From: DASRHD01 sp035485575
Lineage (GTDB): Bacteria > Verrucomicrobiota > Verrucomicrobiia > Opitutales > Opitutaceae
NCBI GenBank assembly: GCA_035485575.1
Contig: DATHNW010000025.1
Location: 62,001 to 126,000 of the forward strand
Direction of reading: 5' to 3'
Length of the DNA stretch: 64,000 bases
Part shown: one piece after another, positions 17,697-25,080 of the stretch
Position numbering within the stretch: position 1 is the first letter of the stretch
Layout of the letters: every line of letters starts with the position of its first letter
The notes under the pieces: model-generated
Told to the model about the DNA's origin: nothing
Database searches by the model: none
The model's input: the letters and a program-made list of their open reading frames with translations, nothing else
Program-made: the position numbers and the translations under genes

Positions 17697-20600
17697 ATGA
17701 AAAAGATGTCTTCCCTCCCCGAAGGCCGCGTGCAACGCGCCTTCTCCCTCCCCTCCGCCAAGCGGCTTTCCACGGCCGCCGCCATCGTATTGTTTGCAGC
17801 CATGGGCCTCGGCTCGCTGCAAGCAGCCACCATCGACGTCACGAAATCCCCCTACAACGCCTCCACCAACGGCACGACGGATGACACGACTGCCATCAAC
17901 AACGCTATCTCGGCCGCCAGCAGCGCCGGCGGAGGCGTGGTCGAGTTTCCGTCCGGCAAATATCTCACTGGCTCCGTCCATCTGAAAAGCAACGTCACGC
18001 TGCAGCTCGATTCCGGGTCGACCATCCTGGGCAACTCCGGAAAAATCGACGCCGGTGAATCCGAGAACAGCTCCTATTCCTCGTATCAGGATTATGGACA
18101 CGACCACTTCCACGATGCCCTCATCTGGGGTGACGGCCTCACCAACGTCGGCATCACGGGCTCCGGCACGATCGACGGCAATGGCGCCCTGGCTACCAGC
18201 CAGCCGGGCAGCGGAAAAGGCGACAAGGGCATCTGCTTTAAGCAATGCGACGGCGTCCTCCTCTCCGGTTTCACCCTCAAGAACGGCGGCTGGTTCGGCC
18301 TTTTCACGCAAGGCACCAACAACATTGTGGTGACCGGCATCAGCATCAAGGACAGCAATCAGCGCGATGCCTTCGACTTGGTCAACGCCCAGCATGTGGA
18401 CATCAGCGACTCCGACATCGAGGGTAGCGACGACTCCATGTGTCTGAAGGCGACCTACGCCCTCGGGCCGACCGACGCGCAGGGAAACACCTGGGTCAAC
18501 CGCGACATCCACGTCGACCATTGCACGATCCTTTCGACCGGCAACAACGCCGTGCAGTTCGGTTCAGAGACTGTGTTCAATTTCTATGACTGCACCTTCA
18601 CCCATCTGACAATCACCAAGGCCGGCAAGGCCGGACTCGGCATGACCTCGAACGATGGTTCGATCATGGATGGCGTCACCTTCTCCGATATCACCCTGAC
18701 CGGTTGCGTCACCCCCATCTGGCTGAAGATCACCGATAATCATCGCAAACCCAGCAGCTATCCCGGCCCGGTGGTCGGCAAGATCCGTAATGTCAGTTTC
18801 ACCAATATCACCGGCAGCGGCAATGGTTCGACTACCAGCACGATCGAGGGATGCGGCACCGTCAGTCCCGCCGTCACGATCGACAACATTGTCTTCAATA
18901 ACGTTAAGCTCACCGTGCCTGGTGGCGGCTCGGCAGGCGATGCCAGCAACACACCTCCCACCGACAATAACTGGCAGCCGCGGTACTTGGGAACCGCTCC
19001 TTCCTATGGTTTCTTCCTTCGGCACATGACCAATGTTTCGTTCACCGGCTGTAATTTTGGCTTCAGCAGCAACGACAATCGTCCCGCGCTTAAATGCGAC
19101 AATGACGGTGCGAATCTCAAAATCGACAGCCTGACCTATCAGAAAGGCTCCGGCCGTCCCTATGACCTCGGATTTGTCAACGTCGCCGGCTATCAGGTCA
19201 CCAACAGCGGTACGCCGACCATCAGCGCTTCGGGCTCGACCACGGCCACGATCACGGCTGCGCCGATCTTCACCCCCTACTCCGGCACCTACTCCAGTGG
19301 CCAGACCGTGACGCTCGCTTCGGCCACCAGCGGCGCCTCCATCCGCTACACGACCGATGACAGCACGCCCACCGCCACCACCGGCACCGCTTACTCCGGT
19401 CCGATCACGCTCACCGCTGACATGAACATCCGGGCGATTGCGACCGTCAGCGGCTCGAACAACAGCGCCGTGAACACCGCCATTTACACCGTCACCGGCT
19501 CCGGCCCCCCGCCGCCTCCTGTTGTTGCCGATCCGACCTTCAACCCCTCTGCTGGCACCTATACGAGCGCGCCGACCATCACGATTAGCGACAGCACCGC
19601 CGGTGCGTCGATTCACTACACGACAGATGGCAGCACGCCCTCGGAAACCGCTGGCACGCTCTACTCAAGCCCATTCGCCATTAGCGCAAGCGGCACCACC
19701 ACGATCAAAGCCATCGCCTTTAAAAGCGGCTCGACCGATAGCAATGTCGTCACTGCGACGTACACGGTCAGCTCGACACCGCAGGCGGCGGCTCCGGTCT
19801 TCAGCCCGGCTCCCGGAACCTATGGCAGCGCGCAAAATGTGGCGATCACCTCGACGACTGGCGGCGCTTCCATCCATTATACGACGGACGGCAGCACGCC
19901 CTCGGAAACCGCTGGCACGCTCTATTCCGGGCCCGTTAATATCAGCAACACCAGCAGTGCGACCACGCTCAAGGCCATCGCCTTTGAAAGCGGCTTCACT
20001 GACAGCACGGTCACCAGCGGCACCTACACCATCACCACGGGCGGTGGCAATCCGGTGCCGGTCACCCTTGAGGCTGAAAACCTGTCCCCCGTCGGCACGG
20101 GTGCAACCGTCAGCATCAGCAATGACACGAATGCCAGCGGCGGCGTGATCGAGTTCCTCAACTCCACCGCAGCCGGCCAGTCGATTACCTTCACCACGCC
20201 GAGCATCGTCGCCGGAACCTACCAGTTGCAGATCCGCTACAAGCCCAATACCTCACGTGGCCAGTTCACCACGACGGTCGACGGCACCGCAGTCGGCGGC
20301 ACCGTGGATGAATACTCGACCAGCCAGACCTACGTCACCGCCACCCTCGGCACCGTCACCATCGCCGACGGCGCGCACACCATCATCCTGACCGTTGCAG
20401 GCAAAAACGCCTCCGCGAGCCAGTTCTATGTCACCGCGGACACGTTTACCTTCACGCCGACCACCGGCGGCGGTGGTGGACCTGCTCCCACCGTCAGCTT
20501 CGAGGCGGAGAACCTCACCTACACTCCCAGCGGCGCGACGGCCTCCGTCCAGACCGACACCAACTCCAGCAATGGCAAGTGGGTCGAACTCGCTGGCAAC

Positions 20601-20900
20601 AGTGTGGGCGACTCCATCAGCTACGCCATTCCCAGCATGGTGGCAGGCACCTACCAGGTGCAGATGGAATGGAAGGGCAACAACAGCCGCGGCATCGTGC
20701 AGCTCGCGGTGGACGGCACCAACGTTGGCCCCACGCTCGACCAGTATGCTTCCGGCCAGACCTACCCGACGACCACGTTTGGCACCGTGACCTTCGCTTC
20801 GGCCGGCACGCACACCGTCAAACTCACGGTGACCGGCAAGAACGGCTCCTCGAGCAACTATCAGATCTCCTCCGACAAGTTCACCTTCGTCGGACAGTAA
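17697..20900 (+). CDS. GH28-like right-handed beta-helix glycosidase with CHB_HEX_C and CBM-like modules
   Basis: A secreted enzyme of about 1067 residues. The signal peptide ends near GSLQA-ATID (about residue 43). A polygalacturonase-type beta-helix (about 45-510) shows a GH28-like N/D region (DSNQRDAFDLVNAQHV) and the acid pair in GSDDSMCLK (about 243). The usual GHG is replaced by TGNNAVQFGSE and the RIK element by WLKI, so it is a divergent GH28-type enzyme and substrate cannot be assumed to be pectin. Three CHB_HEX_C repeats follow (about 520-778), then two tandem CBM6/35-like beta-sandwiches starting EAENL (788-921, 933-1067). I start at ATG 17697, before the signal peptide; an upstream in-frame start at 17565 overlaps the longest possible AraC frame. 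Two terminators follow. Confidence 0.85.
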   Translation: MKKMSSLPEGRVQRAFSLPSAKRLSTAAAIVLFAAMGLGSLQAATIDVTKSPYNASTNGTTDDTTAINNAISAASSAGGGVVEFPSGKYLTGSVHLKSNVTLQLDSGSTILGNSGKIDAGESENSSYSSYQDYGHDHFHDALIWGDGLTNVGITGSGTIDGNGALATSQPGSGKGDKGICFKQCDGVLLSGFTLKNGGWFGLFTQGTNNIVVTGISIKDSNQRDAFDLVNAQHVDISDSDIEGSDDSMCLKATYALGPTDAQGNTWVNRDIHVDHCTILSTGNNAVQFGSETVFNFYDCTFTHLTITKAGKAGLGMTSNDGSIMDGVTFSDITLTGCVTPIWLKITDNHRKPSSYPGPVVGKIRNVSFTNITGSGNGSTTSTIEGCGTVSPAVTIDNIVFNNVKLTVPGGGSAGDASNTPPTDNNWQPRYLGTAPSYGFFLRHMTNVSFTGCNFGFSSNDNRPALKCDNDGANLKIDSLTYQKGSGRPYDLGFVNVAGYQVTNSGTPTISASGSTTATITAAPIFTPYSGTYSSGQTVTLASATSGASIRYTTDDSTPTATTGTAYSGPITLTADMNIRAIATVSGSNNSAVNTAIYTVTGSGPPPPPVVADPTFNPSAGTYTSAPTITISDSTAGASIHYTTDGSTPSETAGTLYSSPFAISASGTTTIKAIAFKSGSTDSNVVTATYTVSSTPQAAAPVFSPAPGTYGSAQNVAITSTTGGASIHYTTDGSTPSETAGTLYSGPVNISNTSSATTLKAIAFESGFTDSTVTSGTYTITTGGGNPVPVTLEAENLSPVGTGATVSISNDTNASGGVIEFLNSTAAGQSITFTTPSIVAGTYQLQIRYKPNTSRGQFTTTVDGTAVGGTVDEYSTSQTYVTATLGTVTIADGAHTIILTVAGKNASASQFYVTADTFTFTPTTGGGGGPAPTVSFEAENLTYTPSGATASVQTDTNSSNGKWVELAGNSVGDSISYAIPSMVAGTYQVQMEWKGNNSRGIVQLAVDGTNVGPTLDQYASGQTYPTTTFGTVTFASAGTHTVKLTVTGKNGSSSNYQISSDKFTFVGQ

Positions 20901-20926
20901 TCGTCATTCCGATCTAGAAAAATCAA

Positions 20927-20960
20927 GGGCGGTAAATTCCCCGGAATTTACCGCCCTTTT
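20927..20960 (+). terminator. Strong intrinsic terminator after the GH28-like gene
   Basis: GGGCGGTAAATT (20927-20938) pairs with AATTTACCGCCC (20945-20956) and is followed by TTTTCC. The minus strand also shows TTGATTTTTC after the hairpin, so it may work in both directions and also end the fliA transcript. Confidence 0.9.
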
Positions 20961-20990
20961 CCTTTTTCAGGATCTAACCCTTGTTCCCCT

Positions 20991-21018
20991 TTTGGCCCCC
21001 CCGGGCCAAATTTTTTTT
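20991..21018 (+). terminator. Second tandem terminator
   Basis: TTTGGCCC (20991-20998), loop CCCC, GGGCCAAA (21003-21010), then eight T (21011-21018). It is a back-up to the terminator 30 bases upstream, in the gap between two convergent units. Confidence 0.85.
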
Positions 21019-21034
21019 CATTTCGAGTCTGGAT

Positions 21035-21433
21035 TCAGGCCGATTTCATGACGCCATGAAGCTTTCGCTGCTTGGCCACCGGCAAACGGCGCACCAGCCG
21101 GCGAAGACGCCCGTCCAATTGTTCGATTTCCTCACCCAAAGCCTGGATAAGCGGCTGCGCTTCCGGCGCCACTTCCTTCAAAAATCCTTCTGGAATTGCC
21201 CGGCCGGGCAGGTAGTGCGCATGAGGGAAGGCCTGCAGCGTTTTTTCGCGCGCCCGGCGGCTGGTCTGCACGGCGGCAGCCTGGGCGACAAGCGTGGCTT
21301 CAAACTCTCCCGGCAATGCCATGGCTCGTTTAAATTCCCCCTCGCGCCGCAGTTCCAGCAGCCGGATGAGGCCACCGAGTTCACCGAGTTCGGCGCGAAG
21401 ATGTTCAGCAAGCCTCTCCCATGAGAATTTCAT
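21035..21433 (-). CDS. FlgN-like helical protein (putative flagellar export chaperone)
   Basis: A 132-residue helical, charged protein beginning MKFSWERLAEHLRAELGELG. Amphipathic heptad-like helices fill the first 75 residues and a second helix the last 45; there is no signal or membrane segment. The start ATG (21433) lies inside the end of fliA (stop at 21405), a 29-base overlap that implies translational coupling. FlgN proteins, chaperones for hook-junction proteins, are small helical proteins of this length and often sit next to fliA or flgM. Sequence identity to FlgN is only suggestive, so the name rests mostly on context. The same frame is open further upstream, but that part lies within fliA. 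Confidence 0.5.
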   Translation of the reverse strand: MKFSWERLAEHLRAELGELGGLIRLLELRREGEFKRAMALPGEFEATLVAQAAAVQTSRRAREKTLQAFPHAHYLPGRAIPEGFLKEVAPEAQPLIQALGEEIEQLDGRLRRLVRRLPVAKQRKLHGVMKSA

Positions 21434-22238
21434 GGCTTTTATGGGCCTGTTGTTCGTTGGCACGTTCCAATTGTACACGAAGCTGGCGGAGGGTTTGCGC
21501 ATGGATCTGGCAGATGCGCGATTCGGTGAGGCCGAAGACCGCGGCGATTTCCACGAGGCGCATCTTTTCCTGGTAATACATCGCCAGGATCTTGCGCGGC
21601 GCTTCGGGCAGGGTGGAAATAAGCTTGGCCACCAGGCCCACCTGTTCTTCCCGCTCGAGCCGTTGCCGGACGGGCTCAACCGAATCATCGGCGATGATTT
21701 CGTGCAGCGAGGGCGCATCGGCCGTGTCGTCCGCCGGCTGGTCGATGGCAATGATGCGCACGGGCTGGGTCTGTTCGCGCCAGCGGGCAAAATTCTTTTC
21801 AGTGAGACCGAGGCGCCCGCGGATTTCCTCGTCAGTCGCGGCCCGGCCGAGATTCTGTTCCAGTTCGTCGGCGGCCTGGCGGAGCTGGCGGGCTTTCGCC
21901 CGCGTGCGGCGCGTGCATACGTCAAGCCGGCGCAGTTCGTCGAGAATGGCACCGCGAATGCGGGTGGTGGCATAGGTGGCAAATGAGCAGCCCTGCGTCG
22001 GATCGAATCGCCTGGCGGCGGCGATCAGGCCCGTGATGCCCGAGCCATGCAGATCATCGGCATCAACATGCGCCGGCAGATGAATCAGACAGCGATCCAC
22101 CACACTGCGCACCAGCGGGAGATGACGCTCGACCAGTTCGGTCTCAGCCTTCGTCAAAGGCGTGGTCAGGCGGACTTGGAGAGGGACGACCGGCGCGGCG
22201 GAACCGGCAGGGAATGGGATGGTGGGAGACAGGCTCAT
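21405..22238 (-). CDS. fliA: RNA polymerase sigma-28 factor (FliA/WhiG)
   Basis: A sigma-70-family factor of 277 residues that directs RNA polymerase to late flagellar and chemotaxis promoters. Region 2 reads LVRSVVDRCLIHLP, DADDLHGSGITGLIAAARRFDP and FATYATTRIRGAILDELRRLD, the FliA-typical form; region 3 follows, and region 4 ends with RKILAMYYQEKMRLVEIAAVF and LTESRICQIHAQTLRQLR. A sigma-54-type promoter lies about 45 bases upstream, and an NtrC-type activator gene lies further upstream on the same strand. It overlaps the FlgN-like gene. A matching FliA-type promoter is visible at 24298-24324. Confidence 0.93.
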   Translation of the reverse strand: MSLSPTIPFPAGSAAPVVPLQVRLTTPLTKAETELVERHLPLVRSVVDRCLIHLPAHVDADDLHGSGITGLIAAARRFDPTQGCSFATYATTRIRGAILDELRRLDVCTRRTRAKARQLRQAADELEQNLGRAATDEEIRGRLGLTEKNFARWREQTQPVRIIAIDQPADDTADAPSLHEIIADDSVEPVRQRLEREEQVGLVAKLISTLPEAPRKILAMYYQEKMRLVEIAAVFGLTESRICQIHAQTLRQLRVQLERANEQQAHKSHEILMGEAC

Positions 22239-22280
22239 GGCAGGGAAATGAATGAAGGCGACGGGTTGGAGCCTTCGTAT

Positions 22281-22296
22281 TGCACCGCTGATGCCA
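22281..22296 (-). promoter_or_regulatory. Sigma-54 (-24/-12) promoter of fliA
   Basis: The minus strand reads TGGCAT-CAGCG-GTGCA, matching the sigma-54 consensus TGGCAC-N5-TTGCA with GG and GC at the required spacing. Predicted start near 22270, about 32 bases before the fliA ATG at 22238. Confidence 0.72.
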
Positions 22297-22467
22297 GGCT
22301 GCAGGCATGTCTTGCATCTCGTTTATATGCATCATTTAGAAAATTTTATTTTTCTAGATGCCCTCACCGAGGGGCACTTCAGGCAATTTTTGCCTAGTCG
22401 CAACGGCAATCTTTGCCGGGTGCGGTGACCGTTTTTGCCGGGTATGCCCCGGTCGCTTCAAGGCCGT

Positions 22468-23904
22468 TCAGCCCGCAAGATCGATCTCGATGGCTTCACC
22501 GGCAGCACGATACGTGGCAAGCTTGTTGCGCAACGTCCGGATGCTGATGCCAAGCGCAGCCGAAGTCAGCGTGCGGTTGCCGCCCTGGCGGCGAAGTTCA
22601 GCGAGAATGTGCCGCTTTTCAATTTCCTCAAGGGGGAGGACTTTTTCCACCTCCAATGCGACGCGGCCTTCATCCATCGGCAAAACCGAACCGGTGGGCG
22701 CTTCCACCACGGGCGCCGGGGTGGCAACCGCCTGGTCGAGCACCGGTAGATTGAGTGCCGCCGCCCCGACCGGCCGGCCATTTTCCGTGAGAATGACCGC
22801 GCGCTCGATGGTGTTCTGCAATTCACGCACGTTGCCCGGCCAGGCATAGTTGAGCAAACGGGAGCGGGCCTCATCGGCAAAACCGGGCAGCTTGAAACCA
22901 TGCTTGCGCGCAAAGCGGCGCAGGAAATGATCGGCGAGCAGCAGAATGTCCTCACGCCGCTCGCGCAGCGGCGGCACATGCAGGGGAAAGACATTCAGCC
23001 GGTAGTAAAGGTCCTGGCGGAAATCCCCCTTCTCCACGACCTGCTGCAGATCGCGGTTGGACGTGGCGAGAACGCGGACATTGGCCTTGATGGTCTTGCT
23101 GCCGCCGACCCGCTCGAACTCGCGCTCCTGCAACACGCGCAGGAGCTTGGCCTGCAGATGGAGCGGAATTTCACTCACTTCGTCGAGCAGCAGCGTGCCA
23201 CGGTCGGCCAGTTCAAAACGGCCTTCGCGGCGTTCAGCCGCGCCCGTGAAGGCGCCTTTCTCGTGGCCAAAAAATTCACTTTCGATGAGATTCTCGGAGA
23301 CCGCCGCGCAATTGACCTTGATGAAGGGCTCCTTGCGACGCGGGCTGAGGCGGTAAAGTTCGCGGGCAATCATCTCCTTACCCGTGCCGCTTTCGCCGGT
23401 GATGAGCACGGTGGCGTCAGTGGGTGCAACTTTTTCTATGAGCTGCCGCAGGCGGCCCATGGCCGGACTGCAGCCGAGCAGTTCGCCGCCGTCGATTGTT
23501 CCGCCTTCGCTGAGCGCCCGGTTGACCTTGATGAGCCGGTTGAACGAGTCGGCTTTTTTTAACACGACCTCAATCTGGCCGGCCGTAAAGGGCTTGATGA
23601 GATAATCGAATGCGCCAGCCCGCATGCAGGCCACGGCCGACTCGATCGTGCCGTGGCCGGTGATCATGACGGCGAGCGCGCGCTCCGGAAGCGCGCTCAC
23701 ACGCTCAAGGAACTCCTGGCCATTGCCGTCGGGCAGATGCACATCGACAAAAATGAGGTCAAACGTCTCCCGGGCGACCAGCGCATCCGCCTCGGCGATC
23801 GTCGAGGCGGTGCTGACGGCGAACTTATGCCTGCGCAACAGTTCCTCGAGCGCCATGCGCACCGCAGGTTGGTCGTCGAGAATCAAAATCTTTTCCAGGG
23901 ACAT
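22468..23904 (-). CDS. NtrC-family sigma-54-dependent response regulator (FlgR/FleR-like)
   Basis: A 478-residue enhancer-binding activator. The receiver domain (1-120) has D10-D11, phospho-acceptor D54 and K104. The AAA+ domain (about 142-375) has Walker A GESGTGKE (170-177), the sigma-54-contacting GAFTGA (217-222), Walker B GTLLLDEVSEI and the arginine-finger region. A Fis-type helix-turn-helix closes the protein (GGNRTLTSAALGISIRTLRNKL). It remodels sigma-54 polymerase. It lies directly upstream of fliA, whose promoter is of sigma-54 type, so it is probably the flagellar activator. No cognate kinase gene is visible alongside. Confidence 0.92.
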   Translation of the reverse strand: MSLEKILILDDQPAVRMALEELLRRHKFAVSTASTIAEADALVARETFDLIFVDVHLPDGNGQEFLERVSALPERALAVMITGHGTIESAVACMRAGAFDYLIKPFTAGQIEVVLKKADSFNRLIKVNRALSEGGTIDGGELLGCSPAMGRLRQLIEKVAPTDATVLITGESGTGKEMIARELYRLSPRRKEPFIKVNCAAVSENLIESEFFGHEKGAFTGAAERREGRFELADRGTLLLDEVSEIPLHLQAKLLRVLQEREFERVGGSKTIKANVRVLATSNRDLQQVVEKGDFRQDLYYRLNVFPLHVPPLRERREDILLLADHFLRRFARKHGFKLPGFADEARSRLLNYAWPGNVRELQNTIERAVILTENGRPVGAAALNLPVLDQAVATPAPVVEAPTGSVLPMDEGRVALEVEKVLPLEEIEKRHILAELRRQGGNRTLTSAALGISIRTLRNKLATYRAAGEAIEIDLAG

Positions 23905-23996
23905 GCTTGTGCCGGCAAAACGGCGATGGATCGGCCGTTATTCTGCAACAAGACCCGGAATAGACAAAAACAAAAATGCAGCTTATTCCGCCAGCC

Positions 23997-24194
23997 TCAC
24001 TTGAAAAACTTCACGAGGTGCTCCGCGACAATGCGGATAATCTCGGGCGACGGATAGTCGGGATCCGCCGCGAGCGCGTGGCCGCGTGCGACAACCTTGG
24101 ACCGCAATTGCGCCGGAGTGACGGCACCGCATGGCGGGGGGCATTTCGCACGCCGGGCTGATTTCGCATGGAAACCAAAGCGGGACCTGGGCAT
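23997..24194 (-). CDS. Possible small protein upstream of the sigma-54 activator
   Basis: Tentative 65-residue ORF, basic at the N-terminus, ending in an amphipathic helix with the pattern DYPSPEIIRIVAEHLVKFF. It has no membrane segment, and no Shine-Dalgarno is visible at ATG 24194. I do not recognise the family. Its place beside fliA and a FliA-type promoter makes an anti-sigma (FlgM-like) role conceivable, but the sequence does not show it. An overlapping frame (23983-24507) looks non-coding. Confidence 0.35.
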   Translation of the reverse strand: MPRSRFGFHAKSARRAKCPPPCGAVTPAQLRSKVVARGHALAADPDYPSPEIIRIVAEHLVKFFK

Positions 24195-24297
24195 AATTTT
24201 TATGGTCGAGCGTGAGCGAAAAGCGCTTGGCTGACAGATGGCTATTTCGGCTGTCCAGCCGATTTCTTAAACGAAAAACTGCGCCAATACGGCACAA

Positions 24298-24324
24298 TAA
24301 AGTTATTGGCAATAAGGCCGATAA
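24298..24324 (+). promoter_or_regulatory. Sigma-28 (FliA) promoter
   Basis: TAAAGTTA (24298-24305), 11 bases, GCCGATAA (24317-24324). The FliA consensus is TAAAGTTT-N11-GCCGATAA, so 15 of 16 positions match with exact spacing. Transcription would start near 24330, immediately at the ATG of the receiver gene (24332). Confidence 0.85.
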
Positions 24325-24331
24325 AAGGCGT

Positions 24332-25051
24332 ATGTCACCCAGCTCTTTCTCCTCTGCCCAGCTCGCGGTCCAGCGCCCGCCCAATGGCACGGCTGCCAGA
24401 GCGGGTGAACAGGCTTGGCCGCGCGCAACCAACCATGTCCCGGCTGACAGTTCCGCTCCGCCCGCCAATTTTGCCCACGATCTCAACAATTTCATCACCA
24501 TTATCAATGGCTACTCGGAGGTATGCCTCGCCCGCGTCGGCGACAAGGATGAGACGCTTCGCAAATATCTCCATGCCATCCATGAGGCCACGCAGCGCGC
24601 CGGGGACCTCACCCTCAAGCTCCTCGCCTTGAACCAACAGAAGAAAAAATCCTCCCTGGCCAACGGGTTTCCGCAGGGCAGCGAATCCATCCTCGTCGTG
24701 GAAGATGAAAAGGCCCTGCGCGAGCTGCTCCGTTCCGTGCTCGAGCAGCATGGCTACCGGGTCACTTTCGCCAGTGACGGTGAAACCGCGGCGAAATTCT
24801 TTTCCGCCTCCCCCCAAACCTTCGATGTCGTGCTCCTCGACCTCCAGCTTCCCGATATTTCCGGATTTTCCGTCCTCGAACGAATCAAGCAGCTGCGTCC
24901 CGATCAAAAATTCATCGCCATCAGCGGCTGCGCCAGTGCCGAGACCGACGCCGCGTTGAAACGCCTCGGTGTACAGGATCATCTCCTCAAGCCCTACCAT
25001 CTCGGCGACCTCGGGCGCACCCTGCGCAGCGTCGTCACCCGCGCGGCCTGA
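24332..25051 (+). CDS. Receiver-domain protein with kinase-like H-box and no ATPase domain
   Basis: A 239-residue protein. After a disordered N-terminus (1-45) comes a HisKA-type helix with candidate phospho-His in FAHDLNNFITIINGYSEVCL (about 48-67), the form found in hybrid kinases. No HATPase follows; instead the chain goes directly to a receiver domain (about 115-239: ILVVEDEKALREL, acceptor Asp in DVVLLDLQLPD, Lys in DHLLKPYHLGD). It therefore looks like a hybrid kinase that lost its catalytic domain, or a phosphotransfer-receiver adaptor. I chose ATG 24332 because a near-perfect FliA promoter ends at 24324; the longer frame from 24212 would begin upstream of that promoter. FliA control suggests a chemotaxis or motility role. 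Confidence 0.85.
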   Translation: MSPSSFSSAQLAVQRPPNGTAARAGEQAWPRATNHVPADSSAPPANFAHDLNNFITIINGYSEVCLARVGDKDETLRKYLHAIHEATQRAGDLTLKLLALNQQKKKSSLANGFPQGSESILVVEDEKALRELLRSVLEQHGYRVTFASDGETAAKFFSASPQTFDVVLLDLQLPDISGFSVLERIKQLRPDQKFIAISGCASAETDAALKRLGVQDHLLKPYHLGDLGRTLRSVVTRAA

Positions 25052-25080
25052 AAGGACCAGCCCGGCCCGAGCCGCGCTGC

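Noticed and set aside
23960..23980. Second sigma-54-like element upstream of the NtrC-type gene (TGGCGG...GCTGCA)
   Set aside because: The GG to GC spacing is one base too long for a functional -24/-12 promoter.
23983..24507. 174-codon minus-strand ORF across the FliA promoter
   Set aside because: It overlaps the promoter and the receiver gene and has no family features; the shorter 23997-24194 frame is more protein-like.
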